In this document: positions 1 to 10,150 of the stretch, in pieces
How the letters are laid out: each line of letters starts with the position of its first letter
How positions within the stretch are numbered: the first letter of the stretch is position 1
From: Saccoglossus kowalevskii
Taxonomy: Eukaryota > Hemichordata > Enteropneusta > Harrimaniidae
Direction: 5' to 3'
Length of the DNA stretch: 24,212 nt
Assembly (NCBI RefSeq): GCF_000003605.2
Contig: NW_003158731.1
Coordinates: 198,877 to 223,088 of the forward strand
Translations under genes and position numbers: made by a program
Notes under the pieces: model-generated
Database searches by the model: none
Told to the model about the DNA's origin: nothing
What the model saw: only the letters and a program-made list of their open reading frames with translations

Positions 1-299
1 GGAAAACACTTGAATCCGCAAATTCCTGGAAGAATTCCCCTCAAGTACATCAAGTGCACTATTTTGAGACGATTTCAAAGGCATATGAAGTGTTTTGAGC
101 GGATATCAAAAGAGCATAGCAAGCATGCGCAAATACGAATTTGGGAAATCTTATTACAGCATGTTGTGCAATTGAGTCACTTTCAAAAATTGAATTAAAC
201 TCGTTGAAAATACAGTCATGCTCCAGGAATTGCGTTTCCACTATATCAATATTAACGGTATCCTGCGGTAGATATGGCTTCACTGTCTAGATATTGAGA
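1..299. repeat. Segment A of duplicated unit, copy 1
   Basis: This segment aligns over nearly its whole length with 2204-2481, with substitutions and several small indels (two extra stretches of about 10 bases lie near 215-260 in this copy). It starts at the window edge, so its true left end may lie outside. It contains short open frames on both strands. Indels between the copies disrupt the longer ones, so there is no sign of protein-level conservation. I do not recognise the repeat family. Confidence 0.9.
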
Positions 300-616
300 T
301 AGTGTGTTTATTAAAATACTCTACAGTCCGACCATAGTATGATGTCGACCCGAGGAAGATACCACGTAATGTTAGAGTAGTTATATATGGATAAATAACT
401 TCATTGGTTATTTTATACTGTAACAGTTGTAATTGGTACTTAACCTAATGACAGTAACATTGTTAGCATGAAGAAATGGCTTCAGTGCATGTCCATTCCA
501 GCATGTATACGCACTCGTGACCACATATTAAATTAATGTTTCATCTAATTCATCAATGGAAGCCAATGAACGTCTCGCCATGGTATGTAGTACATAGTGG
601 TGCTTATTCTAGAGAT

Positions 617-824
617 CTCGGCACGTGCCGGGACTTGGGACCGAGTCAGCACGTGTCGAAAAAAAAACTCGATCTCGTTCCCGATAGATGCGCAGGATTG
701 AAACTCGGCACGTGCCGAGATCGGCTGCCTCTAATTTTGTTGCCGTTCATTTTCACGATTACTCATAATGGATATAATTTCTCTCTGCAAACACAAAGAA
801 TATATATTTCGGCATGTGCCGAGA
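617..824. repeat. Mini-array of CGGCACGTGCCG-type palindromes
   Basis: Four related units lie in 208 bases. CTCGGCACGTGCCGGG is at 617-632, a degenerate unit with CAGCACGTGTCG is at 647-658, the perfect 16-bp palindrome CTCGGCACGTGCCGAG is at 704-719, and TCGGCATGTGCCGAGA is at 809-824. The core CACGTG is the canonical E-box bound by bHLH-zip factors such as USF, Myc/Max and MITF/TFE. A 98-codon frame (536-832) reads through the array, but its repeated residues simply reflect the DNA repeat. This could be a degenerate satellite or a regulatory element. Confidence 0.6.
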
Positions 825-927
825 TCCCATAACGTGAACGTAGCACATATATATACTTGCATGCAACTAGTAGACTTCGAGGTTACACCAATCTTGTTGC
901 GGTGAAAGCTACAACCAGGTAGAATCT

Positions 928-957
928 GTCTGAAAATAATAATAATTATTTTCTGAC
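928..957. repeat. Inverted repeat (hairpin)
   Basis: GTCTGAAAATAAT pairs with ATTATTTTCTGAC across a 4-base AATA loop, with 13-bp arms and one mismatch. It lies inside the 940-bp copy-1-only segment. A hairpin of this kind could be an internal fold of a mobile element, but nothing nearby confirms that. Confidence 0.6.
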
Positions 958-1239
958 ATTTATTCAGTGGAATCCTTTTTTTTTGGTTTACCCTTTAATC
1001 TTTTTAACAGAAAGAGCTCAGCCACCGGAGTTTTCACCTCAGTATTATCTTACCAACTTTTATATAGAAGGCTGGTGAGATGGTTGAAGTTATTGATCAA
1101 TGTAAATAGCAGTGTTGACGATTTAGGGGATGCCCACTATACTGTGTGCAGCTCACGAAACCCATTAGGTATTGGCTTATAGTGCGATTAGCGTGCATTA
1201 TATCGCAAATCGTTTAAAATTTTGTTGAAATGAATTGGC

Positions 1240-2084
1240 GAGAAAGCTTGGCTTTCTTATGTTAAAAACTTCATCATAATGTACGGGTTTAGTATCGTAT
1301 GGCCGAAGCAGTAGTTTAGGGATTCCAATAAAGTTTAGAAGTTTGTTATTCGTATGAATGGCACGATACATTAACATAACCCGATAGAATATCTGTACTT
1401 ATAATACAACACTTTAACCTGAAAAAATAGATCAGACATATGCTAGCAAGATACTCTTATTTGGGAACCCCGATTGCGAAATGATATTTTAATGAAAAAC
1501 ATGATATTACTTGAGTGGATAAACAGTTGAAACTGTGAAATGAAACTATTGCCTTTGCGAAGATATCGAAATGTGTAAATAATGTTATCCTAGGACATAT
1601 ATGTGAAACAACAGTTGGCGTTATATTTGCATATAAATTCAATTAATGCAGCAGGTTTTGATATCGATTGGTCGATTGCGTGTGCTTCATTCTGTAATTC
1701 TATCCAGTCTATTCTACAAATAACAAATAGCGAAAAATATACATAAAGTATACATAATAACATATGTACCGATTACATTACAAGGTACATGTCACTCGAT
1801 CTCCACGATAAACAGACCGGAGTCGACATGGGACATTTGACAGTTCTCTAACCTTCAACTGTAAATTTGATGCTATGTCGTCATTGACGATTTTATAACA
1901 ACATGTTTCACACAATATACGAACTTCACATTGTAATATGTACCACGCTATTTATTTCATATTTGGAGTGTGTAATTGAAGATAGACAACACTGATAAAA
2001 CATTGTTTAAATATGTCATCATTTCAAACTTGGCAGCAGTATATAGGACACATAATGTTGTCCAGTCACTTCAACCCACATAAA
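1240..2084. repeat. Segment B of duplicated unit, copy 1
   Basis: This segment aligns base for base with 2482-3379 at roughly 90% identity, the main difference being a 34-bp stretch absent here (2970-3003 of copy 2). Near its right end a short conserved stem GGACA...TGTCC (2046-2063) is kept in both copies, although the loop has changed. A minus-strand frame (1457-1642) recurs in copy 2, but most differences change residues, so it looks non-coding. The repeat ends at CTTCAACCCACATAAA. Confidence 0.9.
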
Positions 2085-2203
2085 AAGATTCGTCTTGTTG
2101 TCTTATTCACATTCTACCCTATTAACTCGGTATTTTCCGGGTGTATTATTGCTTCGGTTCCTCCAGTAATGACAATTTGATTACATTTGGCATTTTAATT
2201 TTA
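2085..2203. other. Spacer between the two unit copies
   Basis: 119 bases separate the end of B from the start of A'. They are not repeated clearly after B' (3380 onward), apart from weak similarity around CTTGTT. They could be unique sequence between two dispersed insertions, or the part of a longer unit whose second copy has been lost. Confidence 0.6.
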
Positions 2204-2481
2204 TGAAAAACACTTGAATCCGCGAACCCCCGGGTGAATTTCCCGCCAGTACATCAAGTGCACTATTTGGAAACAATTCCAAAGGCATATGAAGTGTTTG
2301 AGCGGATATCAAAAGAGCATATGCCAGAATGCGCATACACGAATTTGGGGAATCTTATTACAGCATGTTGTGTAATTGAGTCACTTTCAAAAATTAAATT
2401 AAACTCGTTGAATGTACAGGAATTTCGTATCCACTATATCATTATCCCGCGGTAGATATGGCTTCACTATTTAGATATTGA
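2204..2481. repeat. Segment A' of duplicated unit, copy 2
   Basis: This is the second copy of 1-299, slightly shorter because of small deletions relative to copy 1. It is joined directly to B', which shows that A and B form one unit of about 1.18 kb. A plus-strand frame (2234-2455) overlaps it. Its counterpart in copy 1 falls in shifted frames, so it is not treated as a gene. Confidence 0.9.
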
Positions 2482-3379
2482 GAGAAAGCCTGGCTCTCTT
2501 ATGTTCAAAACTTCATCATGATGTACGGGTTTAGTATCGTATGGCCGAAGTAGTAGTTTAGGGATTCCATTAAGTTTTATGTTTAGAAGTTTGATATTCG
2601 TATGAACGACCCGATACATTAACATACCCGATAGAATATCTGTACTTATAATACAACACTTTAACCTGAGAAATACTTATCCAGAAAATAGATCAGACAT
2701 ATGCTAGCAAGATAGTAATATTTTGGAACCCCGATTGCGAAAGGGTCTTTTAATGGAAAACGTGATATAACATTAGTGGATAAGCAGTTGAAACTGTGAA
2801 ATGAAATTGTTGCCTTTGTAAAGATATCGAGATGTGTAAATAATGTTATCATAGGACATATATGTGAAACAACAGTTGGCGTTATATTTGCATATAAATT
2901 CAATTAATGCAGCAGGTTTTGATATCGATTGGTCGATTGCGTGTGCTTCATTCTGTAATTCTATCCAGTTCATGTCGATTTTATTGTATGGTGCACCAAA
3001 GTCCTATTCTACAAATAACGAATAGCGAAAAATATACATAAAGGATACATAATAACATATGTACCGATTACATTACAAGGAACATGTCACTCGATCTCCT
3101 CGATAAACAGATCGGAGTCGACATGGGACACTTGATAGTCCTCTAACCTTCAACTGTAAATTTGATGCTATGTCGTCATTGACGATTTTATAACAACATT
3201 TTACATACTATATACGAACTTCGCATTGAAATATGTACCACGCTATTTATTTCATATTTGGAATGTGTAATTGAAGATAGACAATACTGATAAAACATTG
3301 TTTAAATATGTCATCATTTTAAGCTTGGCAGCAGTATATAGGACACCTATTGTTGTCCAGTCACTTCAACCCACATAAA
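2482..3379. repeat. Segment B' of duplicated unit, copy 2
   Basis: This is the second copy of 1240-2084. It carries 34 extra bases at 2970-3003 that are missing from copy 1 and are bounded by short AGT matches, consistent with a small deletion in copy 1. The conserved GGACA/TGTCC stem is near its right end. After about 3379 similarity to copy 1 stops. The overlapping minus-strand frames (2661-2903, 2773-2973) show no sign of selection when compared with copy 1. Confidence 0.9.
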
Positions 3380-5539
3380 GACTTGTTATCTGAATAAGAT
3401 AAATAGCATATTTGTAAGCTAGGGAATATATTCATGGGTAATTTTGATTATCTACCATGAAATACAATGAAAAACTTAAATGACTCTAAGATTGTTGGGT
3501 AAAATGTAGGCTAGACTGAGCCCTGGTTTGTGAATTGCTTCAATTTGCACAGCGTTGGTCGGTTGGAATGTTCAGTTACACAGACTATAATTCTATTGTC
3601 ATCAGTGAGGCAAATACGAGTGGCCTGGCGTGTTCGTATAACGTGTATCAATTGTTTTTGTATAGCGCGACAACCTCATCCTTTTCTGTTCCCATAGTCG
3701 AAATTTCCCAAGCCTCCATCGCGTGCTTAGATGACATTGGGCAGAATAAGTTCGATTGACCTATGCATAGAACTCGTGGCGATGAATGGGATATTTCATT
3801 GCATGTCAGCCTACTTAGTTATGAAAGTTGCATCGTGCTCTTATTCTGTATACCTTCCCTGATTCCAATAGCTTAAAATCGGGCCACGAAGAAGCCACTG
3901 AGGTAAGAAAAGAAATGACTTATAGCATTCAGCTTAGTATGAAAAAAACACGAAAACATTCAGACGAAAACGATAGATATATAGAAATTCTGACTTGTTA
4001 TAATGAGGTTCTTTCAACACTTGCTGAGTCCATACTTGAGAAGATCTTCGCATATTATACAATTATAGCTCCAAGGGTGATGAAAATCTGAGGGGGTTTA
4101 TCAAGATTCACCGACAATTGGTGTCATTAAATAGAAGATCGTTGCCGGATATTACTTTTTTTAATGACAAGAAGCATCATTGGAGCATGGAAGATAGAAG
4201 TCTTTCAGTTAGCTATTTTATTTGAGTCGGAATACTTTTTAGTTATGCGAACTTGACCTTGTTTTTGATTGGGCTATGTATGTTACGTGAAATGTTAATA
4301 ACCATTATTTTCTCCTTTTTAGAAGCTGTCACATTTATCGCTTTTGCACGTGACTTCAACATAATATATGTATTTCGTATTCTGCTTTCAAATGCTTGTT
4401 TTCTGTTCGTTTTAGAACAGCGACAAAATCAGAGTGATATACTTGTTTATTAAAAATCGCACTGACAAGTTGCAACACGTGTAATTTGGACCTGGCAATA
4501 AATTACAACATTTATTGCAAGCTAGGCTCGCATTATAATATTTCACAATACAATATTTCTCACGACAACTGCCTGTAAACTACAACCATTGCGACTCAGT
4601 GTATGTATTAATGTAACACTCAAGCCTATAACAGAAACTATTAATTAATTAATAAATACAGACAACTTAATAATAATGATAACAACATGTAAATCACCAA
4701 TCGCGGTACTGTCTAACTAGCTTCATCCTTATGTGTGGAATGGTCCATCTGATGGACTGCATGTATATCTAGCTTTCCCCATAAATATATGATTAGATTA
4801 TGAAGACATCCGATACGTTTACGGGGAAAACAAGACTACGTGTCCTGTCTATTGACACCGTCGCATACAGGACTGATTCTCGTGGCAATCGCTCGGCATA
4901 CTAAACGCATTACAGTCAATTAACATCTTTCCAATTCTGACTTTAAATGTCAAGCTTTTGTTATATGACTACTAGAGTTGTCTACTTAAGTGAATGTACA
5001 CGGCACGTGTATAGGTATTCAACGTCTATTTAGCTCTTCATGTGAAGCTTCTATTTCTGTAGCTGCTTGAGAGAAGACGTTTACTAGATGTAAGTGGCCT
5101 GGGAAGAATTAAAGCTTGCGTCGTTAACTGACGTTTGGGATTACTTTTAACTGTGGCATCGCGCGTAATATGAAAAGGTAAGTTTGGAAAGCTTTTTCTT
5201 TGTCTTGCCATTGTTTTCCCGCTGTCTTGCCTCTCAATAGACGCAGGTATCTTCAATATGTTTGACATTTTTACTAATCTGTTTTAATGGATGTACTTGT
5301 ACGATTTACGTCTCATTTAAACCAAGTGGACTACATTGTTTACTGATGTTTCGCCCTTCAGGTTTAATATAGAAAAAAGAAATAATCAAAAGAGGAAAAT
5401 AAATGTCATTTCGTGTCATTCATTATACTAGATAGGGTATGGTCGTTACCCTCTGACATTAACGAATGTTTTCACATAACAATACGTCTCTTTCCTCATG
5501 AATAGACTCCTGGAGTTAAACATTGCCTATTGAGAAAAG
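3380..5539. other. Non-coding stretch with E-boxes and a hairpin
   Basis: No recognisable gene is seen. Open frames at 3535-3759, 3828-4091, 4253-4453 (plus) and 5038-5268 (minus) are short. The first three lack an ATG at the stated start and resemble nothing I know. CACGTG boxes lie at 4347, 4476 and 5004. A GTAAGT donor-like hexamer follows AAAAG at 5178, but no convincing exon leads into it. A short TTAA-rich run is at about 4640-4655. Confidence 0.5.
4495..4518. repeat. 9-bp-arm hairpin
   Basis: GCAATAAAT and ATTTATTGC form a perfect 9-bp inverted repeat around a 6-base loop (TACAAC). Because AATAAA-type sequence occurs in both arms, it presents a poly(A) signal on both strands. Whether either strand is transcribed here is unknown. 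Confidence 0.7.
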
Positions 5540-5585
5540 TTTCGGAGGTTTAACTTTTCGGAGGTCTAATTTTTGTCTATAAAAG
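5540..5585 (+). promoter_or_regulatory. Possible promoter: two 16-mers and a TATA box
   Basis: Two tandem 16-base units lie at 5540-5555 (TTTCGGAGGTTTAACT) and 5556-5571 (TTTCGGAGGTCTAATT). They are followed seven bases later by a good TATA box, TATAAAAG, at 5578-5585. This is the spacing expected of a tandem activator site next to a core promoter. Any start would fall near 5608. The first downstream ATG (5640) opens only a ten-codon frame, so a first non-coding exon or a chance match are both possible. Confidence 0.3.
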
Positions 5586-5993
5586 CACTAGAAAATAAAT
5601 CGCCTTGAGGGGAGTGGCGCTATCGCAATCGGTTTTGTCATGCGTATCCCGCGTACGTGTTTTTCCTGATTGCCGCAAATACCTGGGGATTGAGGTTGTC
5701 ACTTGATTATAAACGTGATAGAGCCACAAAGCACACTGGCAACTCAGACAACGGATATGATATGGACATCCGTCACGTGTTATCTCTACCATCTTTAATT
5801 CATCATACCATATCATTGTCATTGTCACTGTTGTTTCGTAGTTGAAATCTATATCCATTATTTGCCATTTTCGTTTTTTTTTTATTGTCAATGATCATAT
5901 TCATAATCGGTGACTCGATTATTTAAATGAAAATTTCATGTTAAGAGGGTTTATGCACAGTTCATGTGATAAATAAGTTATTTTAATCACAAA

Positions 5994-6208
5994 CCAATCG
6001 CATTACCAATCACACAGTATTGTGCGAAATAAAAGAATATGACGAAGTCTGACGTCATTATAACAAGTAATCTGGAACACACATCGAGATAGTTCAAGAA
6101 AATAATGAAATGTGTATTTAACATTTTACCACATACAGTAAGTTTCACCTTATCACTGCACGCAATCAGTTGCACTCCGTTAGGCTGTGAAAGTTAGCCT
6201 CCACCAAT
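5994..6208. promoter_or_regulatory. CCAAT/CRE cluster
   Basis: ACCAATC, the core of an NF-Y type CCAAT box, occurs three times in the same orientation (CCAAT at 5994-5998, 6006-6010 and 6204-6208). A perfect palindromic CRE, TGACGTCA, lies at 6050-6057. NF-Y and CREB/ATF sites commonly co-occur in animal promoters. No gene start can be identified next to it, so this is an inferred regulatory module. Confidence 0.35.
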
Positions 6209-6653
6209 CAAGTAGCGTACAATTGTATCGTCCTTGTCGGAGAGCGCGTTATTACATCACAAATATTATACATTGATGGGGTTTCATTTATTCACGCTCA
6301 GTTGACCGCTTCAAGTAACTCATTTGATTCATAAAAAATGAATGGCGCAACACCTTAATATGGATGAACAATTTCAGTATTATCTCTTCTAAATTACACG
6401 CGGGACGAGGTGTCGTCATGGAAACGGTGCTTTCTTCACACGCCAGCTGGTCGTCGTTGTTATTGGGTACAACTGCGTTTTATTAAACAATCTCCTGGTT
6501 CACTCCCGATTTTATCCGAGCGTTTAGTTCAACCATTTCTAGAAATTTGATATGCCTTTTGACTATTTTTTTTATTATTAAAGTGATTAGATTAGGTTTG
6601 AGCTAAAAATGTTACTTCGAACAATTAAAATACGTCAATGTGGCGAATAAATA

Positions 6654-6669
6654 TGTGTCACGTGACACA
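6654..6669. promoter_or_regulatory. Perfect 16-bp E-box palindrome
   Basis: TGTGTCACGTGACACA is a perfect 16-bp palindrome containing GTCACGTGAC, the form preferred by MITF/TFE and USF family bHLH-zip factors. It is the best single transcription-factor-like site in the left half of the window. Two further CACGTG boxes (5004 and 5774) lie within 1.7 kb upstream. Confidence 0.45.
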
Positions 6670-7900
6670 CTGCTAATAATTTGCCAGTGAACAAAATTAA
6701 TGTCAAATCGTATAATATGCATTTAAAAAGAAAACGAGGGTTGGTATGGAAACGTTCTATTTTATTCGCATAACCGTATTATTGCAGCTGCGAAAATGCC
6801 AAGCTATTCTCGCTTGTTTTGAACCATGTTGATTCTTTTCCAATTTTAAAGACCATCAAATAGTCAAATCCACCGCTAGCCAAATCATGTGACACATCAA
6901 AAATAGTTTAAACGTTGGCCACGCGCATCATATAATGGATCTGAAATGATAATGACACACAAATAAACAAATTTACTCAGATTGTCTGCTTACTCATGAG
7001 TTGATACACGATAAAGCGAGAAATCGCAAAATAGACTTTCTAGCAGACAATCATGTTTCTCACAGCACTATACATTACCCAGAATTCTCTATAACGTGTA
7101 CCATTGTCATTGACGATTCACTCGCTTACCATGTGTAACCCTATTACATTTCTAATGAGTCTGATATACATATATATTCTCATGTAGCAAAACGTCAGAC
7201 TATTCAGCAATTTAGAGGAGAAAAGAAACAAAAAAACATATTATTTTTTTAAAATGTACGATTTCAGAATGCATGAAGCATATCCTCAGATGGTTGTGTA
7301 GCGGTGACGTTGACCGAACTTTTACCAACCAATATATATGTTAATACAAACCACAAAGGATTGTGGGTAATCACAGGTACTGTGTTTTGCCACAGAATCA
7401 GTGTTTGCAGAGCTGCAGCCAGATCACGCGTTTGCGACATTCTCGCAAAATTGCTAACATTTTCAGATTTGTTGTATACAAGTAATAAGTCTCTGTAGAC
7501 GCAGTATCAACTTCAAGGTAGCACATTTAGCTGACGACTTGAATATGCCCGCCCCGTAATTGTTAGATCTCAGATCATTCCAGTTACGCGTCAGGGAAGT
7601 CCGCAACAACATGGACAGTGTCTTTAAATAAGTTTTGAAATAATTTTTGTCTGACAGAAAAACGCAAAAGATGCATACCGATGTAGTGTAATGTATTTGT
7701 CAGTTGTTTTTGTTTCATTCCTGTGGATTGTTTTATCAATCATTGTCACTCATGTATGGTTTGTTCTAGGAATTTCCATATATAACTTTTGTTTAAAAAT
7801 CTACCGTGACGGTTGGGTATGTTATTTCCATTTGTTTGCATTACTACGATAACATCGATAAAAAAATGTGTCCAACAGTTGGAAAAGACATACCTACGCC

Positions 7901-7946
7901 AAAAAAAAAAAAAAAAAAATAAAAAAATAAAAAAAACAACAAAAGG
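7901..7946 (+). repeat. Interrupted poly(A) tract
   Basis: Nineteen A residues are followed by T-interrupted A runs through about 7946. Such tracts can be the tail of a retrotransposed sequence, but no upstream polyadenylation signal, target-site duplication or recognisable SINE/LINE body is visible, so a simple repeat is the safer call. Confidence 0.8.
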
Positions 7947-8178
7947 AAACAGAACGTCACTATAAATCGACTCGGGAACACAATCCCAAACACTCTCACT
8001 GATTAGATCATGACCAGGAGAAAAAATGCCACACGGTAACATTTGTTGTGAAACTGACAAACATGACTACATATGCAAACTAATTGTTGTAAATGTGTTA
8101 TTTCTGAGAAGTTGGAGTTTATAGACAACGTTCTACATTAAAGTTACGTAATGTCTTTCTTGAATGAACTTATTACTG

Positions 8179-8190
8179 ACACACACACAC
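8179..8190. repeat. (AC)6 microsatellite
   Basis: Six perfect AC units, short for a polymorphic microsatellite. Confidence 0.7.
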
Positions 8191-9477
8191 ATGTTCTTAG
8201 CACGGCAACAATTAATGACCACACATAGCTAGATGTATTATGTCATCATAATGTTCATAACTAGTGGTGTTTAGTCACCAGACTGAGATATGTGATCTGT
8301 GTTAGTACTATGTTAAGACAGTTTCGTATCTGGCACCCATGGTTCAATATACTGGTATAATCTCAATACGTTTGTATTTGAGTGTGAATAAGTTCTGTGC
8401 GGAGGAATACCATCGTGGATTACGGCTTTTCATGGCGGTAAATTGTTCCCCATTGTTGAGTATTAAAATCAACGTGGCATTAAGGGCATTCATAGGTGTA
8501 AAAAGAACACTCTGCAACTCTCTCAGTGGTAGAAAACAGGTTCAGTGTAAATCACGCCCTCTAGTAGCAGAGCGTTTCCGTTACGTCAAAATGACGTATA
8601 AGGACGATCAACAACTGTGTCCGGTCGTGTAGTCGTTCGCCATCCAGAAATAGTAAAATATTAAAAAAAAAACACACATAATCGTCATTAATGTACGACT
8701 ACGGATTGAATCGATATGATCAGTGTGAACTGCATTTATGTCCCCATTTACGTCATCGAAGCATTTCGTCGCTAGTTGGCGCAACTTATATGAAAGAGTA
8801 TATAATACACGGTTTGTTTCAGATGATAGTCCTCGTAATCCCGCCAGTGCGTGCTTCAAATATTTCAGTATGGATTACTCTTTGAATAATAACAGTATTA
8901 TTATTATTGCGAAATCGCTATTATTATTTTTTTCAAAATACGATCGATAACGTGACTCAAGTTTCACACTCAAAAAAGAAAAACGATAATGTTGTTGTAA
9001 AGATATGATAAAATCGTCGGTAATTACTTTAGAATTATATGCGTGCTCTGGGTGCAAGATCAGAGAAAAACGTGGAGGTTTTGTCTTTATCAAACTAAGG
9101 TAGATTGTCTTCGTTGCAACATGTGTTAACGTAATGCAGAAAGTTAGACAGTTAAATATTATTCGTGACAGAAACCAGCGTCCAATTGATTGCTGTTTCC
9201 TTCGTTTTCCTTTCTCTTCTTTTCTTCCCAACACGCAACGTTTTTGTTACGCATTGCTGTACGAGTTGCATGTCAACAAATGCACGCTACCATGGAAACA
9301 CCCAGTATTCGTACACATGGTAATTACTAGCTTGGACTGCAACTGTTTTTTAATGTACGAGTTTATAGGTAATCCGTTAACGTGTTGAGTATACCTTTGT
9401 AATTTAAAAGCTCTGTCGGGGATGATATTCGTTTTAATCAGGTTATGGCGTGATTATTTATCGCACAGTTATGCGTT

Positions 9478-9642
9478 ATGAATAAACCTAAGTCTCTTTC
9501 AAAAATGCGCGATCGGGAACGGAACAAAGTAGATGTAGATTACCAAATAATTGGCGCTAACTTGATGGAGCTTAATAAACAGTTGCATACCTTCGTTTCC
9601 ATTGCAGACTTGGATAGTTCTTATCACGGCCGAATGGTTTGA
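9478..9642 (+). other. Weak candidate small ORF, 54 codons
   Basis: The frame opens at an ATG with an in-frame stop upstream (9451-9453). It encodes a charged, lysine/arginine/aspartate-rich product with no hydrophobic segment and no family I recognise. A good 3' splice site (pyrimidine-rich tract ending ATTGCAG at 9607) lies inside it. The sequence after that site is also open in another frame for 19 codons to a TAG, so exon structure is ambiguous. Frames of this length are common by chance at this base composition. It is listed only as something to test against transcripts. Confidence 0.12.
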
Positions 9643-9766
9643 AAAGACGATAGCTAAGAATCAGTAGAGCAGCGCATGCGGACTAGAAATGAGTTGTAAT
9701 TATAAAGACAACGGGGATACTTGTCGCGTACTATATACTAGTTATAGGTATTTCATTAATGAATGA

Positions 9767-9786
9767 ATATATATATATATATATAT
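9767..9786. repeat. (AT)10 microsatellite
   Basis: Ten perfect AT units following a GAATGA stretch. Confidence 0.9.
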
Positions 9787-10150
9787 GCACCCCATACATA
9801 CGCACTCGTAGCTAAATCTAAATCTATACGGGTGTACAGTCTAAATGAACAGCCGCGTGTCATAAATGTTTGAAATTTAAATATTAAAAACGTAATTAAG
9901 TTCTGTGTAGTAGTACGTTAGTTTCGCAGTGGAAATTTCTCTCAGCGAGACATCACAGGAAATTGTTTCTTTTGATGATATATAAATGTATGTGTCGTTG
10001 ATGAAAGTAAAAAGGCAGTAATTCGTCGAGTCTACAACGTCGAAAAGGTTTGTTTCAATAATCGCAATCCTACTCGATGCACAGGTGGATCATCTGTTTA
10101 CGTAATAATGAGGCTACGCTGAAAGGAACGCAATAGTTTTAGCGTCTGTC

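Larger units (their letters stand above)
300..1239. repeat. 940-bp segment present only in copy 1
   Basis: In copy 2, segment A' runs straight into B'. In copy 1 these 940 bases lie between A and B. The left flank ends in ATTGAGA, the right flank begins GAGAAAGC, and the uninterrupted site reads ATTGAGAGAAAGC. That is compatible with insertion plus a 2-bp GA duplication, or with deletion from copy 2. No terminal inverted repeats are visible at its edges. It holds the palindromic E-box mini-array at 617-824 and a 30-base inverted repeat at 928-957. Whether it is a mobile element is unresolved. Confidence 0.6.
6670..9453. other. A/T-rich stretch without a recognisable gene
   Basis: Several short frames occur (7304-7498, 8339-8632 plus; 7746-8060, 8608-8859, 8875-9234 minus). 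None shows a domain, and the 119-codon minus-strand frame at 8875-9234 overlaps low-complexity ATT repeats and A/T-rich DNA. The stretch contains a poly(A) tract, an (AC)6 run and interrupted ATT repeats (8885-8927). A 13-bp palindrome, TCCAACAGTTGGA, is at 7871-7883. Confidence 0.5.

Noticed and set aside
10-283. Frames on both strands of segment A (10-198 plus, 59-283 minus) as a small gene family with 2234-2455
   Set aside because: Indels shift the frame between the copies and no shared protein of useful length survives.
536-832. 98-codon frame with repeated Arg-Asp-Leu-Gly-Thr-Cys residues
   Set aside because: The residue repeats are a direct translation of the CGGCACGTGCCG DNA palindromes.
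1457-2903. Minus-strand frame occurring in both B copies (1457-1642 and 2661-2903), suggesting a conserved protein
   Set aside because: Most of the roughly fifteen base differences change an amino acid, so there is no sign of purifying selection. The similarity is only that of the DNA repeat.
1240-3379. Segment B as a Helitron, because of a stem near its right end
   Set aside because: The end lacks a CTRR terminus next to the stem, and no TC start or A/T insertion target is evident.
3828-4091. Possible exon ending GAG|GTAAGA near 3902
   Set aside because: The donor is excellent, but the only frame open to it has a stop at 3822-3824 and no acceptor between the stop and the donor.
7901-7946. 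Poly(A) tract as a retroposed gene or SINE tail
   Set aside because: No upstream tRNA-like A/B boxes, polyadenylation signal or flanking duplication could be found.
8875-9234. 119-codon minus-strand frame, the longest single frame
   Set aside because: Its C-terminal part is translated ATT/AAT repeat, the rest has no recognisable domain, and the length is expected by chance.
9287-9300. RFX X-box-like CTACCATGGAAAC
   Set aside because: About three mismatches to the GTTGCCATGGCAAC consensus, within chance.
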